Numbered from the stretch's first letter, positions 1 to 11,086 are shown. The stretch: DNA of 64,000 nucleotides from Aldrovandia affinis (GCA_029706075.1 JAINUG010000133.1:1880001-1944000), one strand, 5' to 3'. The notes: a model not told the origin generated them from the letters alone. Numbers and translations: made by a program.

Positions 1-178
1 TTTTCTCTCTCTCTCTCTCTGTCTGGTGCATTAATCATACTCCTTCAACCCCAACATGCATCTTATTGATCTTGATGTCTGATGGATCCCCAAACCCCCT
101 CCAGGTCCCCAGGGGAGGTCTCTCCTGAATAACGTTCCCCCCTCTCTCTCCTCCCCCCTCCCCCCCCTCTCCCCACAG

Positions 179-304
179 CGGTCTCCCCCGGACACAGGTG
201 CGAGGATGGCCACTTCGCCTGCCCGAGCGGAAACTGCATCTCCAGCGTGTGGCTGTGTGACGGACAGAAGGACTGCGAGGACGGGGCGGACGAGTTCCAG
301 TGCG
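179..304 (+). CDS. lrp1b: lrp1b exon: LDLa repeat 5 of ligand-binding cluster III
   Basis: Lrp1b is a type I membrane receptor whose extracellular LDLa modules bind ligands through calcium-organised acidic loops. This exon encodes one such module, with six cysteines and the calcium loop [13 protein letters not shown]. The usual Ser of GSDE is Ala here, but all acidic ligands are present. It matches the LRP1/LRP1B repeat that has FACPSGxCI. The acceptor is ccccacag after a long C/T tract and the donor is g|gtacgc. Intron phase is 1 on both sides (41 codons plus split ends), as is usual for single-module LDLa exons. It is the first exon visible; upstream exons lie outside the window. Confidence 0.95.
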
Positions 305-504
305 GTACGCTCCCTTCTAGTCCTCTCTTCTCTCTCTCATTCGTTTGTTTGTTTGTTTTGAACACCCCCCCCCCACCCACCTATCTTCTTTTTACATGTT
401 TTATTCCCCCAGAGTGTTTAAATCGAGGTTTTTAACAACTTTCATTTATTTATTTTTGGCGGGGCTTTCCACGCTAAATTTTGCTTGCGGAGGGAGAAAA
501 GATG

Positions 505-600
505 GAGAGACGGAGAGAGAGAGAGAGAGAGACAGAGAGAGAGAGAGCTGGAGAGAGACAGAGCTGGAGAGACAGACAGACAGAGAGAGAGAGAGAGAGA
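505..600. repeat. (GA)n-rich microsatellite
   Basis: Impure GA/GACA/GAGCT purine run about 200 bp after the first exon. Confidence 0.85.
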
Positions 601-2487
601 TAAATCAGAATGAACAGCCATGCTTGTCCTCATTAGTGACCGGACACGCTGCAGTCGTCGCGTCTCTTTGGCAGATTTAAGAGAGCGCTCTCTCTCCTCC
701 AAGATTCCTGCAGCGGGTCGGACGGCATCAGCGTATCTGAAGCCGGGCGCTTTCTGTTTCCCGCCGTTTCCAACCGCTATTCCAGAATCATTTCTGACAC
801 GCAGCTACGCACACTCCCTCTGTCTGTCACGCTCACCACTTTTACTCTCAACGGACTTCAAACGGACAGAAATATATTTTTGAATATCATCTTTATGTCT
901 GCCCATCATTGTCATCAGTAGTATTATAATTTTGCAAACACTTTTGAAATATTTTTTGTCAATTTTCATTTTTGTCAGATTTGTGTATTGTCATGGATAT
1001 GTATAACATGTAATATTACTGTAATAACCTACTAATATAAGTTATTAAAGTGCTTCCAAATATTTTAGGCGATCCACCCATACTAAGCCTTGCAAACTTT
1101 ACTTCAGCAATGAATATTGAGTGTGTTTCCTAGCCCTTGCCTTGATTCTTGTTCAAATATAGATAAAATATCATGAAAAAGTGAATATTTATCCAATCAG
1201 AGAGAAAGGTGTGTAATAAGAAACCGTGCTGGTTTCAATTCAAAGAAAATTAAATAAGAATAAGAGAAATTATAAGAAAATTAAAATTGATTGTCAAATC
1301 AATGATGATTGCCTTCGCAAAACTGCCAGGCAAAACTAACAAAAATGAATTATTCATGAACTCTCTCGAACAACAGTAAGAGGAGAAATTTATGTTGGCA
1401 GTCTGAAAAGATACGAGACTCGCTGTGGTTTTAAAAGACAGGTGCACTTTAATAGAAGAACGGGTTCAAACGATATCGTCTAAACTGTAAAACGTTCGCG
1501 ACACATGAACGGTACCCATCAGCCGCGTCACGCGACGTAACAGAACTGCGGTAAAGAGTTGAGACAACGAGAATTCAGCGCTGATTCGTTAAAGGGGGCT
1601 TCTTAAAGAAGATGTATACGGCCCACAAATATTAATTACAACATATCCTGGGCGGCTCTGTTAATCCTCAAACGTTAATGATTGTGCATGCAAGAAGCCT
1701 CTGCTCTTGTGAATATGCCACAAAGGCGAGCCGTTTTATGAATATGGCCTTTTGAAATTTGTGTAATAGAATGCATTCACCATTTCAGGAGGGATCATCC
1801 AATTATATTCGGTTTTTATAAAGCTTATTTCCACCTCGCTTTTTGAAATGGTATTGAGATTCCCACACCTCAGAGTTAATTATCATGTAGAAAAGGCTCT
1901 TGTTATTGAGAAATAACTGCAGATGAATATAAAATGTTCGGGGATTTTGCGTGGAAATGTCATGTTCCCTCCCGTAACCTAAAGAAAATGTCAGAACGGA
2001 TTATGAGATGTAACTGTCCACTGTAAGCGTGCGCGATCAGAACAGCTTTCCCACGGGCATGACACAGACGACGTCTGCGAGTCAGGTCCTGCTGAAACCA
2101 GAAGCTAAGCAAATTAGACTCGGCTGTCAAATGTCTGTTATGTTTACAACTTGATAATGCCAGCGTTGCTAGGAGCGTCGTTATTTTCCAGAGGAAAACG
2201 ATGATGTCATTGTACGTCACACTGCTGTGGCGTTCATCCTGACAGGTAGTCTTGACTAACTTCCATTAGTTTTTAGTAATACCTTCATTACACTCTGAAT
2301 GTTTTTCATAGGCAAATCGAGCAAAAAGACACCGTTCAGATAACAAAGTCCATCTCTGTAATATTACAATGCCTCTGTATTTCAAAGGGTCATAGATAAG
2401 CAGGAGGAATTGATGGTTTTTGATGGTGTTAACTTATTAAAGGGAGAGTGATGTATGAGAATACTAATACTTTTCAGGAGGGGGTAC
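601..2487. other. intron interior, mostly unique AT-rich sequence
   Basis: I recognise no repeat family or exon here. The part around 1600-1950 is AT-rich, with several TAATT/ATTA motifs and no repeat character, so it could be conserved non-coding sequence (inference only). Confidence 0.5.
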
Positions 2488-3017
2488 TGTTGGCTCTGTT
2501 ATGGTGTTGGGTGCATTTTCCTGGTGTTATTTAAGTCCACTCAACCCCTTAGACTTAGAGGGCAAGGCAAAAGCCAATAAATATATCATTCATCTGATTG
2601 ATGCTTTTGAAGAACCTTTTTTCGGATTTGCTTTGACTTCTTTGGCCTTAATGTTGAAGCTCTTGTTTGGAAATGCACTAACTCACTGTGGGACCTCTCA
2701 CAGACAGGTGTATTTAATTTGAAGTCATTTGAAACACCTTAATTGTACACAGGTGGACTCAATTAATTATGTGTTCTCTGAAGACAATAGATTGCACCAG
2801 ATTGTATTTAGGTGAATCTTAGCAACCTCTCTGAATACCTATGCAATCAATTGTTGTCTGTGATTTAGTTGCAGTTAATTCAGAAAAAGCTTTAGAGTTG
2901 ATTTTTTTATTTGACATTATAGAGTATTTTGTGTTAAGAAATCCCAATTCAATCCAATTTGATTTCATGAAGTAAAAAAAATTGCCCTCAAAGGAAGGCA
3001 ACTGAATTGGTACCTGG
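2488..3017 (+). mobile_element. Tc1-like DNA transposon remnant
   Basis: Positions 2501-2620 translate to a decayed piece resembling the VMVWGAFSW...GPLNPLEGK region of the Tc1 transposase fragment at 20777-21318. Positions 2690-2860 resemble the 3' non-coding part of fish Tc1 elements (acaggtggactcaattaatt). The element is badly decayed and is interrupted by the LINE fragment that follows; a further 3' end piece appears at 3417-3476. Confidence 0.6.
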
Positions 3018-3416
3018 TATGAAAGGTAAAAGTTATGAAGATAGACTTAAGGCACCCAATCTATTTAAGCTTAGCAAATTGAGACTTAGGGGGGTATTTG
3101 ATTGAGGTTTTTAAAATTCCTAAAGGGGATTAACAAAGTGAACTACCAAAGATTTTTTAAGAGAAGTTCAGTTAGCAGAACAAAATTAGTTAAAGGCAAA
3201 TTCTGCACAGATATTGGGACGTTTTTATTTAAAGAAATTTACACAGAGAGTTGTCAATGCCTGGAACAGCTTGCCAGGTCTGGTAGTAGAGGCAGACACT
3301 TGGGTTATTCAAGTCCAGGCTAGATGCAGTACTAGATTCTCTTTAGATTAGGATATGATGAGCCTAGTTGGGCTGGAAGGCCCGTTCTCATCATCATGTA
3401 TTCTCATGTTCTTAAA
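3018..3416 (+). mobile_element. non-LTR retrotransposon 3' end (reverse transcriptase C-terminal region and tail)
   Basis: The decayed reading contains FLKGINKVNYQRFFKRSS and a VKGKFCTDIG-like motif, then the DNA equivalent of a WNSLPGQVVEAET-type ending, as in the C-terminus of fish LINE ORF2. The last 180 bp, ending in a ttctcatgttctt tail, are nearly repeated at 58476-58661. Frames are broken, so it is a dead 5'-truncated copy. It appears to have inserted into the Tc1 remnant around it. Confidence 0.65.
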
Positions 3417-3476
3417 ATAAAATGTGAAAAATGCCAAAGGGGGCGAATGTTTTATACCCTCTGTATATGCACATAT
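3417..3476 (+). mobile_element. Tc1-like 3' terminal fragment
   Basis: aaaatgtgaaaaatgccaaa followed by a gggcgaatgttttatacc-type end resembles the ends of fish Tc1 elements. It is probably the detached end of the remnant at 2488-3017. Confidence 0.5.
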
Positions 3477-3980
3477 ATGAGAGCAGGTGACTCTGGGAGG
3501 GAATCCATTGATACAAGGAAAAAGTTAAAAGTTACATTAAAAGTATCATGAATCTAAACATGTTGCCTGCACGTAGTGTGGCTTTTTGAAGGTGAACAGA
3601 AAAGCAAACTTGGTTTGGTAGCAGGTCTGTATGTGTTTAGCAACTTTCATTTAAACTGCAGGAATCTTCGCTCCTCACCTTGGATTCAATTGATTATCCG
3701 TTCCTTGTGTGTGAATGCTTCTGTTGTGGCTGAACAGTAGAGGCCTGAGAGGCGTTTTCAAGGCCTGTAGATTTTGAACAAATTGATTTCCCCGTCTTCT
3801 CCACAACAGGACAACAAAAGCAGACCATGGGCAATTTGGGGCCTAGAATTCCAGACCTAGCGCTTACAAAAGGGCTGCAGTTGAATGAAATGAGAGGAAA
3901 CACGGCCATCTTAAGTTAATTTGTCCTTGGATAGTTTTGTGAAGTCTGGCACGTGAACGCTGTCCCTTGGGCCCAAACAG
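3477..3980. other. intron 3' part
   Basis: Nothing recognised apart from a weak polypyrimidine tract and the acceptor AG at 3979-3980. Confidence 0.5.
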
Positions 3981-4100
3981 ACTCGTCCTGCCTGTGGAAC
4001 CAGTTCGCCTGCTCCAAGAACAAGTGCATCGCCAAGCAGTGGCTGTGCGACGGAGAGGACGACTGTGGTGATGGAGTGGACGAGAGCGAGGAGATTTGCG
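3981..4100 (+). CDS. lrp1b: lrp1b exon: LDLa repeat 6 of cluster III
   Basis: Encodes a single LDLa module reading [15 protein letters not shown] then [16 protein letters not shown]. Human LRP1 has the nearly identical CISKQWLCDGSDDCGDG at this position. Six cysteines and the calcium-binding acidic residues are intact; the usual Ser before DE is Val. The acceptor is cccaaacag and the donor is g|gtaaac. Phase 1 on both sides means skipping would be in frame and remove exactly one module. Confidence 0.96.
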
Positions 4101-5439
4101 GTAAACGTTTCTTCACTCACTTTCTGACAGAGGTCGTTATTTATACCCCCCCCACTACTAGATGGAGAGAGAGGGGGGACATTAGCGTGGAAAGCGGCAG
4201 AAATGATTCGTTGAAAGTCCAGGAAATAAATAGACGTGTATCAGGACAGTATTTATGGCCCACTGCTTGTCGCGAGCAAATTGAAGGCTTGTCAGAAAGA
4301 AAAAAAAGTGATTTTTAAAAATATATATTTTATCAAATGTGTCAGCAAAAGTGTCAAGAGCTGTCGTTCATCACGCACGGGCCATTGTGACAATCCTGTC
4401 TCCCCATTGGAGGAGAACATGTAACAAGAACAAAGTTTCACTGCCGCCGATTGGCCTAATTAGTTTGAGTGATGCTAATGGCACCTATGACGCCATTCCA
4501 CGCTGTGATGCATCTCCGGTCTGTCAGGGAGAATCAGGCCAATCAGAGAGCTGCCCTTTGTTCTGGAGACTCCGTCTTTTCATACGCCAACCCCCAGAGA
4601 GCAATCTTTCTCCAATCAGTCTTTAATGGGAGACTTTTGTTCTGTTTTACATGGAAATTTACACAGAATACAGAATAACTCCACTGAAGGGAAATGAGGC
4701 GTTTTGAGTGATCACACACACGCCCACATGCAGCTCTATTCTCCTCACCCTGTCAGCGTATGGACTTTATTATCTATTGTACCTTCACAATATAATACAA
4801 TACTTCAGTCTTCCAATCTGCCTACTGCATTATCTGTGCTTTTATGACTAATTAGTGGATAAAGTGGATGTGTGGGTCTAAAGAAAAGGGTTTTGTGCAT
4901 AATACTAATTGCATGCATGTCATTCAGCATATCCTGCCCTGCTCTTTACCCTAAATAAAATGTCAGGAGTGAACATTTGAACTCTGTACTTTGATGTCTT
5001 GATGGCTTACTCGCACAGGAAAGGAAGTAAAGATTAAAATAAAAGTGTAGAAATGAACAGTCGTGTGTCACCATCTCACTGGTTTGTGTCGCGGTTTTTA
5101 TTGAGCAGCGTTGTGTGGTCAGCAATCAGGAGGACCTTCCCACCGAACGTTAAACGATGGCTTATCTGTCATCTCGACCGCAGATCAATTTTCCACATCA
5201 ATCCCAGATTGAAACGTAGGTTTCCAGAGCGATGCTCCTGTCAAATACCTCTGACGTATGAGCACAGAGAGCGGCAGTATTGCGCTGTGGGCGAAGCTCC
5301 CTAAATCACAGTCCCTATCGAACTCTTTCAAGGCAGGCAGAGCATCATTTGATGAAACATCACTGAAAATACCTAAATGAAGACACTGGTGAAATCAAGT
5401 GGTTGTGCAGTTATCCAGCAGTCAATTATCTTCTATCAT
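4101..5439. other. intron interior
   Basis: No recognisable mobile element or exon. A ccaatcagagagctg motif near 4537 also occurs in the minisatellite at 39150-39435, probably by chance or shared composition. Confidence 0.5.
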
Positions 5440-6042
5440 TGTGGTGACTCTGGTATGGTTTGCTGTGGGACAGTACTGGCTGTGGTAGTCTGTGTGGTTG
5501 TAATGCTGGAATGATCATTGTGGTCACTCTGGTATGGTTTGCTGTGGGACAGTACTGGCTGTGGTCACTCTGGCATGGTTTGCTGTGGGACAGTACTGGC
5601 TGTGGTCACTCTGGCATGGTTTGCTGTGGGACAGTACTGACTGTGGTCACTCTCGCATGGTTTGCTGTGGTTTTAAGTGTCTTACGTATGAACATGTTAA
5701 GACCAAGGACCACAACGGAAATAAGTCCACGACTTTTTGTGCTATCCTGGACATTGTTTTGATGCATGACTTGCACTGACATGTATTTTAAATTGATATG
5801 TCGAATAAACTAAACTAAACTAAACTAAAGACAGTACTGGCTGTGGTCACTCTGGTATGATTTGCTGTGGGACAGTACTGGCTGTGGTCACTCTGGTATG
5901 GTTTGCTGTGGGACAGTACTGGCTGTGGTCACTCTGGTATGGTTTGCTGTGGGACAGTACTGGCTGTGGTCACTGTGGTATGGTTTGCTGTGGGACAGTA
6001 CTGGCTGTGGTAGTCGATGTGTGGTTGTAACGCTGGAATGAT
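5440..6042 (+). repeat. 41-bp minisatellite next to the following exon, interrupted by a LINE tail
   Basis: Units of about 41 bp contain gacagtactggctgtggtca and a ctctggtatggtttgctgtg part. The 5' unit (5486-5515) and the 3' edge (6011-6042) share a tagtc...gctggaatgat block, so the array is bracketed by copies of the sequence just upstream of the exon at 6059. The 3' edge lies 17 bp from that exon. Confidence 0.9.
5668..5829 (+). mobile_element. LINE 3' tail inserted within the minisatellite
   Basis: About 160 bp unlike the surrounding repeat. It ends in cgaataaactaaactaaact, a short-repeat tail of the kind left by fish non-LTR elements. The minisatellite resumes immediately afterwards at acagtactgg. 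Confidence 0.6.
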
Positions 6043-6058
6043 GGCTCCGCCCCCCTAG

Positions 6059-6187
6059 GTCAGGTGACCTGCGCCTCCGGGCTGTTCAGCTGTCCCGGCT
6101 CGTACGCCTGCGTGCCCAAACGCTGGCTCTGTGACGGGGAGCGCGACTGTCCTGACGGCAGCGATGAGCTGGGCGCCGCCGGCTGTG
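6059..6187 (+). CDS. lrp1b: lrp1b exon: LDLa repeat 7 of cluster III
   Basis: Encodes an LDLa module with [20 protein letters not shown], then [14 protein letters not shown]. Human LRP1 has the matching FSCPGTHVCVPERWLCDG with the same longer spacing before the last cysteine. All six cysteines and calcium ligands are present. The acceptor is ccccccctag, preceded by a short pyrimidine stretch and the 41-bp minisatellite; the donor is g|gtaacg. Phase 1/1. Confidence 0.96.
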
Positions 6188-6336
6188 GTAACGCCCCTCC
6201 CTCCTTCAGCTCTTTTATACAATGAACCACTATTATTAAACTATTATTATGAGAGAGAGAGAGGGAGGGAGGGAGAGAATGAGCGGTCATTGATAAATAA
6301 AATAAACAGCAAAAACGTCCTCAGCCCTCCCCCTCA

Positions 6337-6598
6337 GGCCTCCCAGGTGGTCTAACAGTTACAACGTTCGATGTTGGCCACGGCGGCCGGGCTCTGTAGT
6401 ACCGGATTACGGTCGACGGCCTGGCGAGTGCCGTTTCGGAGGAGACGATACTTCGCCTTCGTCACTACCAGTCACAGTGCTACGGCAGCGAAATCGCATT
6501 ACTAGGGAGGTATTGACTTGAAAATAGAGGGTGTAATTGGCTACTAAATTGGGAGAAAATGGGATAAAATCAGAAGCAGAAATAATTTTTTTAAAACA
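6337..6598 (+). mobile_element. composite tRNA-like SINE, family A
   Basis: Begins ggcctcccaggtggtctaac and ends with the shared tail agggtgtaattggctactaa. This is one of at least fourteen related copies in the window. Confidence 0.75.
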
Positions 6599-6732
6599 CC
6601 CATTTACATAGTCCCAAATGCCCTTAACAACACTTGCTATAAGGAATTATATTGTTGTGTTATTGTTATGATGCAGAAGTAGGGTGTTGCTTGTTCCTAA
6701 CACATTATCTAACCTCCCCACCCTCATCACAG

Positions 6733-6855
6733 CACCCAACAATACGTGCGATGACCAGGCCTTCCTGTGCCACAACAAGGCCTGCATCCCCCAGCGCTTC
6801 GTCTGTGACCATGACGATGACTGCGGAGACGGATCTGACGAGTCGCCCGAATGTG
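6733..6855 (+). CDS. lrp1b: lrp1b exon: LDLa repeat 8 of cluster III
   Basis: Encodes an LDLa module with [20 protein letters not shown] and [18 protein letters not shown]. This is close to the LRP1 repeat with [24 protein letters not shown], so the assignment is firm. The calcium loop is complete. The acceptor is catcacag, the donor is g|gtgagc, phase 1/1. A minisatellite starts about 50 bp after the donor. Confidence 0.97.
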
Positions 6856-6904
6856 GTGAGCAACTCTCGCGTCTGGCCTCCACCGTGGGCCCAGTTACCC
6901 TGTC

Positions 6905-7118
6905 TCCTCTTTGCCTTGTGGTGTCTGTGATGCCCTGTGGTGTCTGTGCTGCCTTGTGGTGTCTGTGTCTGTGATGCCTTGTGGTGTCTGTGGTGTCTGT
7001 GATGCCTTATGGTGTCTGTGATGCCTTGTGGTGTCTGTGATGCCCTGTGGTGTCTGTGATGCCCTGTGGTGTCTGTGATGCCTTGTGGTGTCTGTGATGC
7101 CTTGTGGTGTCTGTGACA
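6905..7118 (+). repeat. 19-bp minisatellite (tgtggtgtctgtgatgcct)
   Basis: About 11 units, some shortened, starting roughly 50 bp after the previous exon's donor. The long open frames on the minus strand here are a by-product of the repeat. Confidence 0.9.
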
Positions 7119-7184
7119 TGTCAGGTGTTCCAGTGCCAATGAGAGAGGTGGTGTGGTGGCATAGTGGCGCTCTGGTGGGTTTGT

Positions 7185-7475
7185 GGCTCTTCTGAGAGCT
7201 TCCGGCCCCAAAATGATCATCGCCTTCTGGTGTCTTTGTGCTGGCGGCATCTTAAAGCTCCTCTCTCTGGTGAGCCGGCTTGGGTCCGCATGGGAGGAAC
7301 GTAAGGAGTCTCCAGAACGGGTGGGCAAATTCTGTCTCAAAGGAAGCATGATTTGCTTGCCTCATAGAGATGAGCGGGGGACTCGTGTGGGGAGGGTAAA
7401 TGGAAATAAATGGAGGGTGTAGTTGGCTACCAAATTGGGAGAAAAACTGGAAAAAATCTGGAACTAATTAAAAAA
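7185..7475 (+). mobile_element. family A/B SINE copy, diverged head
   Basis: Contains the body motif gtctccagaacgggtgggca and ends with gagggtgtagttggctacca plus an A-rich tail, as in other copies. Confidence 0.65.
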
Positions 7476-8649
7476 TAAAAAATAAAAACTCCTCTCTCTC
7501 TGGAGGTGCTATGTGTCCGTAGTGAAGTGGGCTCCTGTCCTGGTTCTGAGGTTGTGCTGTCGGGTCCTGTGGGGCGTCCCGGTTCTGCTGACAGACCGGC
7601 CCCCAGCTCAGTGCTGAGCCAGCTTGACTGAGCGCTGTCTCCTCATTTTATGGCGTCTTAAAGTAAAAGACACCAGTTGTCAGCTTAACTCTGCGCTGAG
7701 CCTGAAGTCTCAGTGAACGTATGTCACCTCGTATCTACTCACGTCTGATATAGAGACATGAAAGAGCTCCGTCTGTGTGGCTTGGCGTTTCCTCTGTCCC
7801 TGTTCTCCCGGTCGTGAGTTTAGGTGGGGATTTGGAGCAGCCTGCGTTGGCTTGTGTTGTGACTGAGGATCAGCGTGCCGAGTTCTCGCCTCTCTCCGTC
7901 AGGCAGTTTGTGTGGAAGGAAAACAAACAACAAGGAACTTCTCACCAGCTGTCCCCGTGACAGCTGCTGCTTTTCTTGCTTTTATTTTCCCCCCAGAACT
8001 TAATGCACTTAAATCAGCACTGCTTTTCTTAGAGCTGAACAGTGAAAATCACATCTCTTAATGAAACAGGACGATGATGTTTTGGTGAAACCAGATTAAA
8101 GTGCGATGTTGAAAGTTGACCACTGACACAAACCTGGGTCAGGTTAGACCTCTGTGTAAAAAATAATCCTATAGGCTGACATGGGAGTATTTGTGACATC
8201 ATAAAACCCAGCTCATTTGAATACACCAATGACAGCTCACCAAAAATCACCGCCTGCAAGCGTCATCACTTCGTAGAGGAGGCACGTTCACGTTGTGTAC
8301 TAGCCAGCAAATGCAGCGAGCTACACAAATGAGTTAGCTAACATGGTAGAACCTCACTTTGTATTGCCTGGTGCCAAAAAAACGATTGTGTCCCTAAACA
8401 TTTTACTAAAAGAAGAGGACAGATAGAAATGTCGGCAATTTATTGAGGTTTGGTGCAGTCTCACGTCTTCAGTCTCACAAACACAGGACTTGATGCTGAC
8501 GCAGGTCAATTAACGTGTCAAATAAAGCGAGCTTGTGAATGTTAGCTCCACAACCACTCAGCCTGCCTTAGAGCCTTGCTCACAGTCAGATATGAGAGAT
8601 GAGAGATGTATATCTAAGTTCTGAGAACTTTAATGGGAAAAAACACCTC
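7476..8649. other. intron interior
   Basis: No recognised element. Confidence 0.5.
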
Positions 8650-8856
8650 AAACAGATTCTGAGGTGGTGCCTGAGATAGTTTTCCACCACCATCAAAAAA
8701 ACATCAAATTGTGGAATTTCTTGTGCAAGAATGGTGTTGCATCTCTCCAAGAGTTCCAGACACTTGTAGAATCTATACCCAGGCAGATTGAAGCTGATTT
8801 GGCCGCTCATGGTGGCCCAACACCCTATTAAGCCGCATTATGTTGGTGTTTATTTA
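8650..8856 (+). mobile_element. Tc1-like transposon 3' fragment
   Basis: Contains tttccaccaccatca, gaatttcttgtgcaagaatg and ggtggcccaacaccctatta, matching the element at 20777-21318 in reverse orientation. No terminal repeat remains at its end, so it is truncated. Confidence 0.75.
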
Positions 8857-9228
8857 GGAGCTCAGCGAGTTGTAAGGATGATTGTTTGGCACACAAAGGT
8901 CATTTACTTGTGAAATACAATGACTCTGAAGGACCTTCAGCTCTAACTCAGGGCAGCTCGTATTGTCCGTCTGTAAGGCCGGATGGCTCCTGAAGCAGTC
9001 CAGGTTAGGGTTCTGTGGGGTACGATGGCAGGGCCCCACCTGGGATGTGAATATGTGGTGTCTGGGTACAGGACCAGTAATCTAATCCCTACTCCAAGAT
9101 GTGTGAAGTGCTTAGTGCTGGGAACCTGCAATCAAACACCTGCACTTGGTTTAATTCTCAGTTCCGGTTTCGCCATAATTGCATATAATTGTTTATAATT
9201 ATAACCATTATATTGTTCAAATTGTTGT
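8857..9228. other. intron interior
   Basis: Nothing recognised. Confidence 0.45.
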
Positions 9229-9531
9229 TAATCCCCCCCTCGTATTGCGAGTTCACTGCCGTAGTCCTGAGACCGGCAGTGACAAAGGCGATGTACCGCC
9301 TCCTCCGAGCCGGCACTCACCAAGCCATTGACTGTAACTCTTGTACACAGAGCCACTCCTATATACAGCGAGCTCATATCGGCTTACCTCCCCCCTCCCT
9401 AGGACGGACAGCCAATTGCCGCTCCCTAGTGGCACTCCCGGCCAGAGCCGACTCTGGCACCGCCGGTGGAATCGAACCCCGGTCGCAGTGGCCAGCGTCG
9501 AACGTTGTAACCGCTAGACCACCCGGGAGGC
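9229..9531 (-). mobile_element. composite SINE, family A, minus strand
   Basis: The reverse complement begins gcctcccgggtggtctagcg and ends at the cccccctcgtattgcgagtt side. It is a nearly full-length, well-preserved copy. Confidence 0.8.
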
Positions 9532-9643
9532 TTTTTATATTTTACTTTGATAGATTATTTGGAACGCAAAGTTTAAATTAGTATAGTGTAGTGTGTGGGA
9601 GGAACACAAAGTGCAGAATCTGGGGCTGTGTGTGTCTCTCACT

Positions 9644-9680
<37 letters not shown>
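9644..9680. repeat. (TG)n microsatellite upstream of exon acceptor
   Basis: Flanked by two copies of tctcactcctgtgt. It ends about 30 bp before the exon at 9712. Confidence 0.9.
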
Positions 9681-9681
<1 letters not shown>

Positions 9682-9711
9682 TGTGTCTCACTCCTGTGTT
9701 GTCCTGCGCAG

Positions 9712-9852
9712 TTTACCGCTCCTGCAGCCTGGCTGAGTTCCGCTGTGCAGACGGCAGGTGTCTGCTCAGCGCGCAGTGGGAGTGCGATGGACACCCAGAC
9801 TGCTCCGACCAATCAGACGAGCTGCCGCTCAACCCCAAGTGCTCGGCTGCAG
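9712..9852 (+). CDS. lrp1b: lrp1b exon: LDLa repeat 9 of cluster III
   Basis: Encodes an LDLa module with [20 protein letters not shown], then [21 protein letters not shown]. The Leu-rich [11 protein letters not shown] and the long DELPLNPKC ending mirror LRP1 repeat 9 (CLSSRQWECDG, DEAPKNPHC). Six cysteines are present. The acceptor is tcctgcgcag, the donor is g|gtgagg, phase 1/1. The acceptor lacks a strong uninterrupted pyrimidine tract and sits next to a TG repeat. Confidence 0.96.
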
Positions 9853-10050
9853 GTGAGGTCCTTCAGTCTGTGTGTGTGTCAGGGCCAGCAGTGATGATGT
9901 AAGGGAGTGTAGAGCTTCCCCTCTGAGTGCCTGCTGGAAAACAAACCTTCAAAAACCCTGTTATGCCGTTAAGTTAAGTCCCATCTGTCTTTGTAACAGA
10001 GTGTCTGAGTCTGAGTGTCTTTGAGTGTTCTTAAAGGGGCATCAAATGTA

Positions 10051-10316
10051 TCTCTCTCTCTCTCCTCTCCTCTCTCTCTCTCTCTCTCTCCCTCCCTCCC
10101 TCTCTCTCTCTCTCTCTCTCTCCCTCCCTCCCTGTCTCTCTCTCTCCTCTCTCCTCCCTCCCTCTCCTCTCTCTCTCTCCTCCCCCTCTCTCTCTCTCTC
10201 TCCTTCTCTCTCTCTCTCTCTCTCTCCTTCCCCCTCTCTCTCTCCTTTTGTCTCTCTCTCTCCTTCCCCCTCTCTCTCTCTCTCTCCTTCCCCCTCTCTC
10301 TGTCTCTCTCTCTCTC
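10051..10316. repeat. long (CT)n/(TCCC)n polypyrimidine tract
   Basis: About 265 bp of almost pure pyrimidine with phase shifts (ccctccctccct, ccttccccct). The ORFs across it are composition artefacts. Confidence 0.95.
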
Positions 10317-10504
10317 AATTGAAATTGCAATTCAAATCAGCTTTCTTGGCATGAGAATACAAGACGTTGTTTTGGCAAAGCAAATGCAAATAGTGACACA
10401 CAATCAATAATAAAAGTATCACAAAATCAATTCCAAGAAAACAGTAATAATAACTACAATAATAATCATAAATAGTAACATATAAACAGATCTGTCCCAG
10501 GGAC

Positions 10505-10660
10505 AGTGTGATACCCTGCTTGCCTGCTCATTCTCCTTGACACACTGCTAACACACTGGCCTGGCACGCTAACACACTGGCACACTGGCACACTAACACA
10601 CTGGCCTGGCACGCTAACACACTGGCACACTGGCACACTGCCTCTTTCTGTGCCAGCATG
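10505..10660 (+). repeat. acactggc / gctaacac short tandem repeat
   Basis: Irregular tandem array of acactggcctggcacgctaa-type units. Confidence 0.8.
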
Positions 10661-11064
10661 ATTGATCCTTTTTGCAGGTCATGGTTTAACGGTCCTAGTT
10701 TAGCGGTCATGGTTTACCGGTCATGGTTTAGCGGTCATGGTGTAGCAGTCATGGTGTAACAGTCATGGTTCAGCGGTCATGGTTTAGTGGTCCTGGTTTA
10801 ATGGTCCTGTTTTAGCGGTCAGGGTTCAGCGGTCCTGGTTTAGCGGTCCTGGTTCAGCAGTCCTGGTTTAGCGGTCAGGGTTTAGCAGTCCTGGTTTAGC
10901 GGTCCTGGTTTAGCGGTGCTGGTTCAGCGGTCATGCTTTAGCGGTCCTGGTGTAGCGGTCAGGGTGTAGCGGTCATGCTTTAGCGGTCCTGGTTTAGCGG
11001 TCAGGGTTCAGCGGTCCTGGTGTAGCGGTCATGCTGTAGCGGTCATGCTTTAGCGGTCCTGGTT
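10661..11064 (+). repeat. 14-15 bp minisatellite ending beside exon
   Basis: About 27 variants of ggtcctggtttagc / ggtcatgctttagc. The array stops about 20 bp before the acceptor of the exon at 11087. Confidence 0.92.
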
Positions 11065-11086
11065 GAACCCTCCCCTCTGTCTGCAG

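Noticed and set aside
6705..7349. 214-codon minus-strand ORF
   Set aside because: It spans a coding exon in antisense, the 19-bp minisatellite and a SINE; an artefact of repeats.
10015..10410. Ser/Leu-rich ORF of 131 codons
   Set aside because: Translation of the polypyrimidine tract.
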